Source: Bacteroides sp. | GTDB taxonomy: Bacteria; Bacteroidota; Bacteroidia; Bacteroidales; Bacteroidaceae | NCBI RefSeq assembly: GCF_030151085.1 | Contig: NZ_JASLER010000078.1 | Coordinates: 1 to 64,000 of the forward strand | Length of the DNA: 64,000 nucleotides | Direction of reading: 5' to 3' | Shown: positions 34,793 through 44,056 of the stretch, piece by piece | How the letters are laid out: the number at the start of each line of letters is the position of its first letter | Position numbering within the stretch: the stretch's first letter is position 1 | Notes under the pieces: model-generated | The model's database searches: none | Told to the model about the DNA's origin: nothing | The model's input: the letters and a program-made list of their open reading frames with translations, nothing else | Translations under genes and position numbers: made by a program

Positions 34793-35635
34793 GTGTTACG
34801 TAATCAAATAGATAAGATAAGGCTCTTATTCCATAAGGAACGGGAGTCTTATTTTTGTTTCTATAGGATACTTGGCTTCTTTCCCCACAATATTCAAGTT
34901 TATCAGCAAGCTCTGCTACATAAGTCCACTTCTTTACGTTCAGACAAAGGACGTCCTTTAAACAATGAACGATTAGAATTTCTAGGCGATGCTATTCTTG
35001 ATGCCATCGTAGGAGATATTGTCTTTAAACATTTTGAGGGTCGCCGTGAAGGTTTCCTGACTAACACTCGTTCTAAAATCGTTCAACGGGAAACCCTGAA
35101 TAAACTCGCAGTAGAAATAGGACTGGATAAACTGGTAAAATACTCCACACGTTCTTCTTCTCACAACAGTTATATGTACGGTAATGCTTTCGAAGCATTC
35201 ATTGGTGCCATTTATCTGGACCAAGGCTACGAACGCTGCAAACAGTTCATAGAGGAGAAGATTTTTAAGAAACATATCGACCTCGACAAGATGTCACGCA
35301 AAGAGGTTAACTTCAAGTCGAAACTCATTGAATGGAGCCAGAAGAATAAGATGGAGGTATCCTTTGAGCTTATCGAACAATTCCTTGATGAAGATTACAA
35401 CCCGATGTTCCATACCGAAATACGCATAGAAGGACTTTCGGCAGGCACTGGCACAGGATATTCCAAGAAAGAATCGCAACAAAATGCCGCACAAATGGCA
35501 TTAAAGAAAATCAAGAGCGACGAGACTTTCAAAGAAGAGATTCAAACTGCTTGGGAAAATCACCATAAAACAGAAATCATCACTGAAGAGGAATCAGCCG
35601 AAACAGATCCCCATACGGCGTCCCTGAACGACTAA
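34793..35635 (+). CDS. rnc: Ribonuclease III
   Basis: 280 residues if initiated at the GTG 34793, just after the fabF stop; the next upstream ATGs lie inside fabF and would add a non-RNase III extension, so the GTG is preferred though unproven. The enzyme cleaves double-stranded RNA. The signature NERLEFLGDAILDAIVGD (about 60-77, metal-binding Glu and Asp) and YGNAFEAFIGAIYLDQGYER (about 132-151) form the catalytic domain. The C-terminal dsRNA-binding domain runs from about 190 to 260 (NFKSKLIEWSQKNKMEVSFE, then GTGYSKKESQQNAAQMAL). Its last 42 bases overlap the end of the convergent pfkA gene. Confidence 0.93.
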   Translation: MLRNQIDKIRLLFHKERESYFCFYRILGFFPHNIQVYQQALLHKSTSLRSDKGRPLNNERLEFLGDAILDAIVGDIVFKHFEGRREGFLTNTRSKIVQRETLNKLAVEIGLDKLVKYSTRSSSHNSYMYGNAFEAFIGAIYLDQGYERCKQFIEEKIFKKHIDLDKMSRKEVNFKSKLIEWSQKNKMEVSFELIEQFLDEDYNPMFHTEIRIEGLSAGTGTGYSKKESQQNAAQMALKKIKSDETFKEEIQTAWENHHKTEIITEEESAETDPHTASLND

Positions 35636-36604
35636 GTCGTTATCTTCCGTCACCAGTTTCAACTTACCTGCGACTTCAGCCAATGGCGCAGAAGATATCT
35701 CATCTCCTTTCAAGGTAATCATACGACCGAATTGCCCGGTTGCAATCAATTCTGTGGCATGTCCACCCATACGTGTAGAAAGATTACGGTCAAAAGGCGT
35801 AGGTGAACCTCCACGCTGAATATAACCTAATACTGTTTCACGAGTTTCAATACCCGTCTCATACTCTATTTCCTGAGCTATATACTCAGCAGCACGTTTT
35901 CGCCCATCCGTTTGAATACCTTCGGCAACTACGACAATAGAATAAGGCTTGCCTTTCTTCAAACGATTCAGGATCGTCTCTCCTATATTATGAATGTTAT
36001 AAGGGATTTCAGGTATTAATATCACATCTCCTCCACCTGCCATACCGGAATATAAAGCAATCCAACCGGCTTTGTGTCCCATTACTTCAATGACCATTAC
36101 ACGTTTATGCGAGCTTGCCGTAGAATGCAGACGGTCAATAGCATCGGTAGCTATACTAACGGCAGAGTCGAAACCGAAAGAAATATCTGTTCCCCAGATA
36201 TCGTTATCTATCGTTTTGGGCACAGAAACAATGTTCAGTCCCAGAGCAGCCATCTTTGCGGCAGTCTTTTGAGTACCGTTGCCACCGATACAAACCACAC
36301 AGTCCAGGCCTAACTCCTTTATATTCTGTTCAATCAGAGCCGGTTTGTCTACATCAGACATCACACCATTCTTCTTGAACGGCTTTTCACGCGAAGTCCC
36401 CAGCATGGTGCCACCTAGATTCAGCAATCCTGATAAAGATTTGTCTGAAAACGACTCCACATCTTTAGTTAATAATCCTTGAAAACCACTATGAATACCT
36501 ACCACTTCCATCCCATAATGATTGATAGCAGTCTTACATACACCACGTATGGTAGCGTTAATACCAGGGCAATCGCCTCCTGAAGTCAAAATACCGATTC
36601 TCAT
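35594..36604 (-). CDS. pfkA: 6-phosphofructokinase
   Basis: 336 residues. GILTSGGDCPGINATIRGVC (3-22) is the family start. The segment CIGGNGTQKTAAKMA (about 105-119) has Asn where E. coli PfkA has Asp103, with Gly kept at 104. VPKTIDNDIWGTDISFGFDS (about 128-147) keeps the catalytic TIDND Asp but has Lys where ATP-PfkA has Gly124. Later motifs: MGHKAGWIALYSGMA, PEIPYNI and VLGYIQRGGSPTPFDR. Gly104/Lys124 is the mixed type known from a subgroup of ATP-PFKs, so ATP is likely but not certain. The 3' end overlaps rnc convergently by 42 bases. Confidence 0.92.
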   Translation of the reverse strand: MRIGILTSGGDCPGINATIRGVCKTAINHYGMEVVGIHSGFQGLLTKDVESFSDKSLSGLLNLGGTMLGTSREKPFKKNGVMSDVDKPALIEQNIKELGLDCVVCIGGNGTQKTAAKMAALGLNIVSVPKTIDNDIWGTDISFGFDSAVSIATDAIDRLHSTASSHKRVMVIEVMGHKAGWIALYSGMAGGGDVILIPEIPYNIHNIGETILNRLKKGKPYSIVVVAEGIQTDGRKRAAEYIAQEIEYETGIETRETVLGYIQRGGSPTPFDRNLSTRMGGHATELIATGQFGRMITLKGDEISSAPLAEVAGKLKLVTEDNDLVVQGRRMGICFG

Positions 36605-36631
36605 AATTGTTTTTTTTGAGTTAGAACCTGT

Positions 36632-37735
36632 TTAACGAGATAGAATAACAGCTTTTCCTGTTTTTGAACTTTTAATAGCAGCTTCAAGTATTTCTACTAC
36701 GATTAAATTGTTTTCCAGAGAAGACAAGTCTTTGGGACTTATCTGAATGTCATTCCGCACGGCAGCCTTTAAGTAATAGAAAGAATCATTATAGGGCGCT
36801 GCCAGTTTGGGAGCAGTTGCAGATACTTCCTGGTTGCTGGCACTCATGCGGATTTTAGTTGGGGTATCCTGATAAATATACCCTTTACTACCGTAAATAT
36901 GCATGTCCTTACGGTTCATCGGCCAATTCCAGGAACCCATAATTTGCACGGTAGCGGATGGATATTCGGCAATGATGGTAGCGTCATCATCTACTTTAGG
37001 ATATGTCTGAGGCTTATATTGTTTTAATACACCATAAACTCGAGTCGGTTTCTGACCATTAAGCAACCAAGTTGCCAAATTAGCACCATAACAACCGAAA
37101 TCAATTACAGCACCTCCTCCATTCAATATCGGATCGGTCAACCAGTCGGTAAATTCTTTGCCACATTTAATTTCAAATGGTCCTTGATGCCCATCGTAGA
37201 CGTTAATTCTATGGATGTCGCCAATGGTTCCCTCTTTTACTAGCCGATTTACTTCGTGATTGGTATCATACCAAGTGGTTTCATAATTGGTAAGGAGCAA
37301 CGTATGATGTTTCCGGACCAGTCCAGCCATTCGGTTAGCATGTTCCATATTAACTGCTAAGGGTTTTTCCACCATTACATGAATGCCGCGGGGGGCACAA
37401 GCCTCCACAACCTTTAAGTGATCGTATATTGAACCATAAGCAACAACTGCCTCCGGTTTAGTTTTGTCCAGCATCTCTCCTAAATCTTTATAAAAGACAG
37501 AAGCACTTAACTTTTTACGCAGCCCATTGTTCTCACGAAGTTCATCGTTCTCCTCCGCAACGCCAACAACTTCAAAATCTCCTCTGGCTAGCCGGGCAAT
37601 AACCTCATTCAGGTGTCCGTGAGAGACTCCGGCAACGCCCAAACGAAGTGGTTTAGAGGTTTGTCCGTTGGCATGGAACATAAATATAGATGTGAGAACG
37701 AAGTATAAAATACTAATAATTCTTGGTGTACACAT
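36632..37735 (-). CDS. Gfo/Idh/MocA-family oxidoreductase, exported
   Basis: 367 residues. A 24-residue signal peptide (MCTPRIISILYFVLTSIFMF then HANGQ) precedes the Rossmann domain LRLGVAGVSHGHLNEVIARL (about 30-49). VMVEKPLAVNMEHANRM (about 121-137) holds the conserved EKP. The C-terminal alpha/beta substrate domain includes GGGAVIDFGCYGANLATWLL and the adjacent WNWPMNRKDMHIYG. Exported members of this NAD(P)-dependent family are common in Bacteroides and act on sugars or glycan fragments, sometimes as NAD-dependent glycosidases. The substrate is unknown. Minus-strand TACCTTTG at 37757-37764 is a likely -7 box. It is 27 bases upstream of pfkA on the same strand. Confidence 0.88.
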   Translation of the reverse strand: MCTPRIISILYFVLTSIFMFHANGQTSKPLRLGVAGVSHGHLNEVIARLARGDFEVVGVAEENDELRENNGLRKKLSASVFYKDLGEMLDKTKPEAVVAYGSIYDHLKVVEACAPRGIHVMVEKPLAVNMEHANRMAGLVRKHHTLLLTNYETTWYDTNHEVNRLVKEGTIGDIHRINVYDGHQGPFEIKCGKEFTDWLTDPILNGGGAVIDFGCYGANLATWLLNGQKPTRVYGVLKQYKPQTYPKVDDDATIIAEYPSATVQIMGSWNWPMNRKDMHIYGSKGYIYQDTPTKIRMSASNQEVSATAPKLAAPYNDSFYYLKAAVRNDIQISPKDLSSLENNLIVVEILEAAIKSSKTGKAVILSR

Positions 37736-37756
37736 AATATTTCAATATAGTTTTGA

Positions 37757-37764
37757 CAAAGGTA
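37757..37764 (-). promoter_or_regulatory. -7 element of the exported oxidoreductase gene
   Basis: The minus strand reads TACCTTTG, 22 bases upstream of the ATG at 37735. No -33 TTG at standard spacing. Confidence 0.45.
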
Positions 37765-37895
37765 AGAATAAACGCGAAAAAGAAGCTTTGAACAATATAT
37801 AAAAATGTACTCAAGAAGACATGCTCGTCAACCGAATACTGTCGTAAAGATAGAAAAAAAAGTAAAAAAAAGATAGAGATGCCAATAAATAAGAT

Positions 37896-37903
37896 TATTT
37901 TTG
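37896..37903 (+). promoter_or_regulatory. -7 element of the GH3-like gene
   Basis: TATTTTTG matches TAnnTTTG. The predicted start of transcription (about 37910) nearly coincides with the first ATG at 37914, favouring the second in-frame ATG at 37932. Confidence 0.4.
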
Positions 37904-37931
37904 TGCTTTAAATATGATTTCAACTAGAACG

Positions 37932-39443
37932 ATGAATATTACAAAGTTTCTGAATAAGGTATATTTTGCCCCCCGTCTGAAAGAAATCGAACAATACACT
38001 GACCATGCCGGTGAATTGCAACAACGTGTGTTGCAACGTCTCGTAAGCAAGGCAGCCAATACAGAATGGGGAAAGAAGTACGATTATGCCTCTATCCATA
38101 CTTATAAAGAGTTCAAAAAACGCCTCCCTATACAAACTTACGAAGAGATTAAGCCGTATGTTACCCGCCTTCGTGCCGGTGAACAGAATTTGCTCTGGCC
38201 TTCAGAAATTCGTTGGTTTGCCAAATCATCCGGAACAACCAACGATAAAAGTAAGTTCCTTCCAGTCAGCAATGAAGCTTTACATGATACCCATTATAAG
38301 GGAGGTAGAGATGCCGTTGCTCTCTATCTGAAACAAAACCCCGAAAGCCAACTTTTCTCCGGCAGGAGTCTCATTTTAGGAGGAAGTCATGCTCCCAATC
38401 TGAATACCAATCACAGTCTTGTAGGCGATCTCTCCGCCATTCTGATAGAAAACATCAACCCATTAGTAAACTTCGTTCGCGTACCAAGCAAGAAGACTGC
38501 CCTGATGGAGCATTTTGAACCAAAGATGGCAGCCATTGCTGATGAAACAATCCATGCTAATGTTACCAATCTTTCTGGTGTCCCCTCGTGGATGCTTGTC
38601 CTCATCAAGCACATGCTCGAAAAGACCGGCAAAGAGAGCTTGGAGGAGATATGGCCAAACTTGGAAGTATTCTTCCACGGTGGCGTAGCTTTTACCCCCT
38701 ACCGCGAACAATACAAAGAGATTATCCGTAGTAGCAAGATGCATTATGTAGAAACCTACAATGCCTCTGAAGGTTATTTTGGGACACAGAATGACCCGAA
38801 TGATTCCGCCATGCTGTTAATGATAGATTATGGCATTTTCTACGAGTTCATCCCTCTGGAAGATATCGGCACAGACCATCCACGTACCTATTGCCTTGAA
38901 GAAGTTGAATTGGATAAAAACTATGCTATGGTGATCTCCACTTCTGCCGGTTTATGGCGATATATGATTGGAGATACGGTAAAGTTTACCAGCAATCATC
39001 CCTACAAGTTTGTTATTACCGGACGTACCAAGCATTTCATCAATGCCTTTGGAGAAGAGTTGATAGTGGATAACGCAGAGAGAGGCTTAGCCAAAGCATG
39101 TGCTGAGACCGGTGCACAGGTTATAGAATACTCCGCTGCTCCTGTCTTTATGGACGAACATGCCAAATGCCGACACCAATGGTTGATTGAGTTTGCTCAA
39201 TTCCCGGATAATTTGAAAAGATTCGCTCAAATACTAGATGACACCTTGAAGGAAGTCAACTCGGATTATGAAGCCAAACGTCAGAATAATTTAGCATTGC
39301 AACCCTTGGAAATAATTATTGCCCGTAAAGATTTATTCCATGATTGGCTGGACAGTAAAGGCAAATTAGGAGGACAACATAAAATACCGCGTCTCTGTAA
39401 CACAAGAAAGTATATTGAAGAGATGTTGAGACTCAATAAATAA
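37932..39443 (+). CDS. GH3-family acyl-adenylating / amide-forming enzyme
   Basis: 503 residues from 37932, chosen over the ATG at 37914 because of the promoter position. It belongs to the family of plant GH3 auxin-amino acid synthetases within the adenylate-forming superfamily. SEIRWFAKSSGTTNDKSKFL (about 94-113) is the ATP loop; ETYNASEGYFGTQND (about 274-288) and TSAGLWRYMIGDTVKFTSNH (about 338-357, with the conserved Y-x-x-G-D) follow; a short C-terminal swinging domain ends the protein. Members activate a carboxylate as an AMP ester and join it to an amine. The bacterial substrate is unknown. It is single-gene and followed by a strong hairpin. Confidence 0.87.
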   Translation: MNITKFLNKVYFAPRLKEIEQYTDHAGELQQRVLQRLVSKAANTEWGKKYDYASIHTYKEFKKRLPIQTYEEIKPYVTRLRAGEQNLLWPSEIRWFAKSSGTTNDKSKFLPVSNEALHDTHYKGGRDAVALYLKQNPESQLFSGRSLILGGSHAPNLNTNHSLVGDLSAILIENINPLVNFVRVPSKKTALMEHFEPKMAAIADETIHANVTNLSGVPSWMLVLIKHMLEKTGKESLEEIWPNLEVFFHGGVAFTPYREQYKEIIRSSKMHYVETYNASEGYFGTQNDPNDSAMLLMIDYGIFYEFIPLEDIGTDHPRTYCLEEVELDKNYAMVISTSAGLWRYMIGDTVKFTSNHPYKFVITGRTKHFINAFGEELIVDNAERGLAKACAETGAQVIEYSAAPVFMDEHAKCRHQWLIEFAQFPDNLKRFAQILDDTLKEVNSDYEAKRQNNLALQPLEIIIARKDLFHDWLDSKGKLGGQHKIPRLCNTRKYIEEMLRLNK

Positions 39444-39461
39444 AATCTTAGAACAATAAAT

Positions 39462-39496
39462 AATGAGGGCAAGTCATTTCACGACTTGCCCTCATT
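39462..39496. terminator. Strong bidirectional hairpin terminator
   Basis: Perfect 14-bp arms AATGAGGGCAAGTC and GACTTGCCCTCATT with a 7-nt loop, in the 67-base gap between two convergent genes. Rightward it is followed by GTTTGAATT, leftward by ATTATTTATTG. Confidence 0.8.
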
Positions 39497-39510
39497 GTTT
39501 GAATTAGATT

Positions 39511-41058
39511 TTAATATCCCGGATTTTGTTTCAGATTCGGATTCTGGTCGAGAATTGATTGGGATATCGGTAATTTATAGTAGTTCCTATTGAATAAATT
39601 GCCTAATACTGCACGACCTTTATCACGTTCAGGCAGAGAGTTCATCACTTCTTCTACCTTGCCCCAGCGTACAAGGTCATACCAGCGTTGTCCCTCTAAT
39701 GCTAATTCAAGGCGTCTTTCTTTCATTAAAGTTTCAAAAGCTGCTTCTTTACCAGAAGGAGTAGATAAATCCGCTAATCCGGCACGATGTCTTACTTGAT
39801 TGATAATCCCCATTGCATCACCTATACTGCCATTTCCTAGTATTAAAGCCTCAGCTTTCAGCAGTAATATATCGGCGTATCGGTATTTGATGACTGTCGA
39901 GTAAGAAGAACGTATCTTATACATAAATGGATAATGTTCTCTCGGATAATGGTTATCCCATTTCGTTTGATAATAAACCACTGTTTCCTTGAAACGTTCT
40001 GTATCTCCGGCTGACTCAAAGGCTGCTAGTAAGTCTCTGGAAGGCGTTATCCATTTGGCATAAGTAAACTGACTATCCCAATTATCCAGAAAACGTCCCA
40101 AAATATTAGGCAACCAAGAGCCACTTCCTGAAAAGTATTGCGCTTCTAAAATAGACTCAATTGTATTTCTACATTTAGCATCTGTTGCCAGATTATCAGG
40201 CCCCGGAGGTAGCATCTCATTTTGTAGTTTTACTCCAAATAAATCACTAAAATCATCGACTAAACGGAAGCCGTCCGCTGTTACTTCATCACAATATTTA
40301 ATCACCTTTGAATAATTACGAAGCGGTTCTTCTGCATAAATCTTTGCCAATAGAGTACGGGCTACAGACTTAGTAAAACGTGTTTTATCTGCCGGATTAT
40401 TATCAGGAGCCGAGCCAAGAGCTTCCAATAAATCCTTTTCTATTTGCTGATAGACCTCTTCTTCGGTATTTTGTGAAGGGAAATAGGCAGGATATACATC
40501 TTCTACCGTCTCCGAAGTAATATCACCGGCTTCAGTGGTTACAATAGGTACGTTTCCCCAGTTGCGTACCATATCAAAATAAATCATAGCCCTGAAAATC
40601 TTAGCCTGGGCTTTGTATGATTCCCGCTCCTGCGTTGTTAAAGAAGCATCAGTCACGGCATCTACATTACAAATCAATTTGTTAGCCCGTGCAATATCTT
40701 CCATATAACGATTCCACCCACGTTGCAAAGGAGCAATCGTGCTAGGTATCGTATTATTTTCAAAATACTGCGGAGCACCCGATCTTGTCCCGGCATACGC
40801 ATTATCCGCATGGGTATCTCCAATCAGGTACATATCCTGATACCAATGCTCCTGACGATCGCGCATCTGATTATAGAGTGTCAATAAATGTGCTTCCACC
40901 GCTGCTTTATCTTTGAATACCGCACCTTTATCTTCTTCTTTCTGCACCCCTTCCGTTACATCCGAGTAGATATCAACGGGATCATAATCCAGTGAACATG
41001 AGGTAGCGGTAAAAATCAAACCACCTACCAATAATCTGAGAATAGATATATATCTCAT
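39511..41058 (-). CDS. SusD/RagB-family outer-membrane nutrient-binding lipoprotein
   Basis: 515 residues. The signal peptide ends in a lipobox (FTATSC, Cys about residue 21). Tetratricopeptide-type helices typical of SusD follow (GWNRYMEDIARANKLICNVD; YKAQAKIFRAMIYFDMVRNW at about 150-169, with W/NWG), and the C-terminal block LLKAEALILGNGSIGDAMGI, RRLELALEGQRWYDLVRWGK and SILDQNPNLKQNPGY is diagnostic. It forms the lid of the SusC channel and captures an oligosaccharide. The partner susC is 11 bases upstream; the sulfatase is first in the operon. The substrate is inferred to be a sulfated glycan. Confidence 0.95.
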   Translation of the reverse strand: MRYISILRLLVGGLIFTATSCSLDYDPVDIYSDVTEGVQKEEDKGAVFKDKAAVEAHLLTLYNQMRDRQEHWYQDMYLIGDTHADNAYAGTRSGAPQYFENNTIPSTIAPLQRGWNRYMEDIARANKLICNVDAVTDASLTTQERESYKAQAKIFRAMIYFDMVRNWGNVPIVTTEAGDITSETVEDVYPAYFPSQNTEEEVYQQIEKDLLEALGSAPDNNPADKTRFTKSVARTLLAKIYAEEPLRNYSKVIKYCDEVTADGFRLVDDFSDLFGVKLQNEMLPPGPDNLATDAKCRNTIESILEAQYFSGSGSWLPNILGRFLDNWDSQFTYAKWITPSRDLLAAFESAGDTERFKETVVYYQTKWDNHYPREHYPFMYKIRSSYSTVIKYRYADILLLKAEALILGNGSIGDAMGIINQVRHRAGLADLSTPSGKEAAFETLMKERRLELALEGQRWYDLVRWGKVEEVMNSLPERDKGRAVLGNLFNRNYYKLPISQSILDQNPNLKQNPGY

Positions 41059-41069
41059 AGTCTTTCAAT

Positions 41070-44033
41070 TTAAAATTCAACATTAACACCAAAAACAAAC
41101 GATTTACTGTGAGGATAGGAACCCCAGTCTATACCTTGTACTCCACCATTATTACCCCATTCATTTACTTCTGGGTCCATTCCTTTGTAGCCAGTAATAG
41201 TAAACAAGTTATTAGCCGTGAAATAAGGTTGCAAACGAGTGACCCCCCATTGCTTCAGTAACTTCCCTGTAAAATTATAGGAGAAAGTCAGGTTCTTAAG
41301 GCGCAAATAACTTCCATCTTCGACAAAATAGGACGAATTCTTGATCGCGAAACCGGCTTTAGGCACATCGGTTATTTGTCCCGGTTCTCTCCATCTGTTC
41401 AAAACCCGCGTCGATTGGTTCTTGCCATCGAACATAGCTTCTGTTTCAATGCGGGAGGCATTATACACATCGTTTCCCTGAGAACCCTGAATGAAGAAAC
41501 TCAAATTGAAATTCTTCCAAGAGAAAGAGTTTGTCATACCATACGTAAAATCCGGATTAGGATCACCAATATAGGTACGGTCTAAGGCAGAGATGATTTT
41601 GTCATCATTAATATCCCGGTACATCAACTCTCCGGTTTGTGGGTCAACGCCATCGCTGATATAGCCATAAAAGCCTCCTAATGGGCGTCCCGGCTCATTG
41701 CGCACCACATATTCTTTTAGGATATCACTGCTGAGTTGTGCTCCCGAATAAATTTTCTGTAATTCCAGTTTTTCAAGACGATTCCGGTTGAAAGATATAT
41801 TGAAGTCTGTGTTCCAAGTAAAAGCACCTTTAAAATTCTGTGTACTGACTGAAAACTCAAATCCCTTGTTAGTCATTTCTCCTTCATTACGTACTATACT
41901 ATTTGCAGCTGCGGCGCCGGCAGGTAGAGAAACGTACATCAACATGTCAGTTGTTCGTTTGTAATAATAGTCCATTGTAACATTGACACGGTTGTTAAAA
42001 AGAGTTACATCCAAACCTATATCTGTTTGAGAGGTCATTTCCCAAGTCAAATCGGAAGTGCGGAGATTGGCTTGCGAAATAGTAGGCAAAGCATTCTCAT
42101 TACCTTCTTTAAACCACTCCTGACGGGTGACATTATACTTCTGCAAATAAGCATAATCTCCTACACCCGATTGATTACCGGTTTGTCCCCAACTGGCACG
42201 GATTTTCAAGTCATCCAGCCACTCCAAGCCACTCATAAACTTCTCTGAAGACATACGCCATGCAGCAGATACGGAAGGGAATGTACCCCAACGATGATCC
42301 GGATGTAATTTGGAAGAACCGTCTCTACGCACATTGGCAGTCACCATATATTTCCCGTCAAAGTTATAGGACAGACGTCCGAAATAAGACATTATTCCCC
42401 ATTCAGAAGCGCCTGCACCCGTATTATTCCAGGCAATCTTATTAGCAACGTTCAATGTGATGATTTCAGAGTTTCTGAAATGAGAGCCATTAATCCAGCT
42501 TTCCTTATAGTTGGAAGTAGTCCACGAAGTACCTGCCATAGCTTCTATATTGTGTTTGTTGAAAGCTTTATGATAGTTCAGTACATTATCGAAAACAATC
42601 ACGGTATTCATATTCCGGTTATCTGAGGCATTTCCCCACTCATCGATACCTTCAATATGTACCGGTGGAGTGAAAGTTGTCTTGATATAATTCCTGCGGT
42701 CCAGAGTAAAAGAACTCTTCAATGACAATTCAGGCAAAAAAGTAATCGTAGCATTGCCCGAAGCAATCAAACGACCTTCCTGGGCTTTGTTATTCTTCCC
42801 GTTCTCCATTGCTTCTACCGGGTTCACCAGATTCATGCCATAAAAGTTACGGTTATAATAATTGTTTTCATCATTCCAAACCGGCACACTGGTAGGTAGA
42901 TTGATAACAGCCAGTACCACACCGCCACGGTTAGAACCCATTCCTGTGGTAATGCCATTCTTTGTATTGTCTGAGTAAGATATATTAGCGCCTACCGTTA
43001 ACCAGTCCCTCACCTTATTTTCAAGATTTGCACGAAAGTTATATCTCTTGAAGAAAGCAGCTTTCAAAACTCCTTGTTCATCAAGATATCCGGCAGACAG
43101 ATAGTATTTAAACTTATCATTTCCATTTGACACCGACACCTGATAATTCTGGGTAAGTCCGGTTTGGTAAACCTCATCATGCCAGTCGGTAATATCAGCT
43201 GTACCAGGATTAAGGATAGCTCCAATCTCCTCTTGTAACTCCTTATATTGTACGGCATTCAGAGACTCAATTTTATTAGCAACCTGGTTAATGCCTATCT
43301 GTGCATTCAAAGCAACCTTAGCTTTACCGGTTTCTCCGGCTTTGGTAGTAATCATAATGACACCATTTGCCGCACGCGAACCATAGATGGCAGCCGAAGA
43401 AGCATCTTTCAAAATCTGCATACTAGCAATGTCATTGGGAGAAAGAAAGTTGATATTATCCACTGCTACTCCATCTACAACATACAACGGATCATTGCTT
43501 CCATTGAAAGAAGTAGTACCACGTACACGAATAGACATCTCTGCCCCCGGCGTGCCACTTGGTTGCATTACATAAACCCCGGCAGCTTTACCTTGTAATG
43601 CTTGTGCAGCCGATACAATGGGACGCTCATCAAGATCTTTCGTAGAGACGCTGGATATAGCTGTTGTTACATCTTTGCGTTTCTGCGTACCATAGCCGAT
43701 AACGACTATTTCGTCCAACAATTCCCCATCTTCTTTCATTCGGATAGTCAGATTGCTTTGCTGCCCTACTTTCACTTCTTCTGTCTGATAACCGATATAG
43801 CTCAAAACTAAAACAGCATCGGCAGAAGGTATACTTACCTGGAAGTTACCATCCATATCAGTGATTCCTCCGGTAGCGGTTCCCTTTACTTGTACAGATA
43901 CTCCAATCATGGTTTCACCCGTTATATTATCGAGTACCTGTCCTTTAATCATTCTCTGCTGCCCATAAGCATGGATAGCAAATAGCTGTGCCAACATAAG
44001 CAGTGTCAGCATCCATAAATTTTCTTTTTTCAT
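41070..44033 (-). CDS. SusC/RagA-family TonB-dependent outer-membrane transporter
   Basis: 987 residues. Order: signal peptide (to about 24), carboxypeptidase-like beta-sandwich (MIKGQVLDNITGETMIGVSV, about 28-47, to VLSYIGYQTEEVKV), TonB box region (DEIVVIGYGTQKRKDVTTAI, about 107-126), plug (PLYVVDGVAV, ILKDASSAAIYGSRAANGVI) and a 22-strand barrel with RLKNLTFSYNF and the terminal aromatic FVFGVNVEF. It imports the oligosaccharide bound by SusD, powered by TonB. It is 23 bases downstream of the sulfatase gene and 11 bases upstream of susD. The substrate is not identified from sequence. Confidence 0.95.
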   Translation of the reverse strand: MKKENLWMLTLLMLAQLFAIHAYGQQRMIKGQVLDNITGETMIGVSVQVKGTATGGITDMDGNFQVSIPSADAVLVLSYIGYQTEEVKVGQQSNLTIRMKEDGELLDEIVVIGYGTQKRKDVTTAISSVSTKDLDERPIVSAAQALQGKAAGVYVMQPSGTPGAEMSIRVRGTTSFNGSNDPLYVVDGVAVDNINFLSPNDIASMQILKDASSAAIYGSRAANGVIMITTKAGETGKAKVALNAQIGINQVANKIESLNAVQYKELQEEIGAILNPGTADITDWHDEVYQTGLTQNYQVSVSNGNDKFKYYLSAGYLDEQGVLKAAFFKRYNFRANLENKVRDWLTVGANISYSDNTKNGITTGMGSNRGGVVLAVINLPTSVPVWNDENNYYNRNFYGMNLVNPVEAMENGKNNKAQEGRLIASGNATITFLPELSLKSSFTLDRRNYIKTTFTPPVHIEGIDEWGNASDNRNMNTVIVFDNVLNYHKAFNKHNIEAMAGTSWTTSNYKESWINGSHFRNSEIITLNVANKIAWNNTGAGASEWGIMSYFGRLSYNFDGKYMVTANVRRDGSSKLHPDHRWGTFPSVSAAWRMSSEKFMSGLEWLDDLKIRASWGQTGNQSGVGDYAYLQKYNVTRQEWFKEGNENALPTISQANLRTSDLTWEMTSQTDIGLDVTLFNNRVNVTMDYYYKRTTDMLMYVSLPAGAAAANSIVRNEGEMTNKGFEFSVSTQNFKGAFTWNTDFNISFNRNRLEKLELQKIYSGAQLSSDILKEYVVRNEPGRPLGGFYGYISDGVDPQTGELMYRDINDDKIISALDRTYIGDPNPDFTYGMTNSFSWKNFNLSFFIQGSQGNDVYNASRIETEAMFDGKNQSTRVLNRWREPGQITDVPKAGFAIKNSSYFVEDGSYLRLKNLTFSYNFTGKLLKQWGVTRLQPYFTANNLFTITGYKGMDPEVNEWGNNGGVQGIDWGSYPHSKSFVFGVNVEF

Positions 44034-44056
44034 GTGTATTAAATTAAGTTCAACTA

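Noticed and set aside
37736..37913. Possible small RNA in the divergent gap before the GH3-like gene
   Set aside because: Only two -7 elements and AT-rich sequence are visible; no stem with a terminator.
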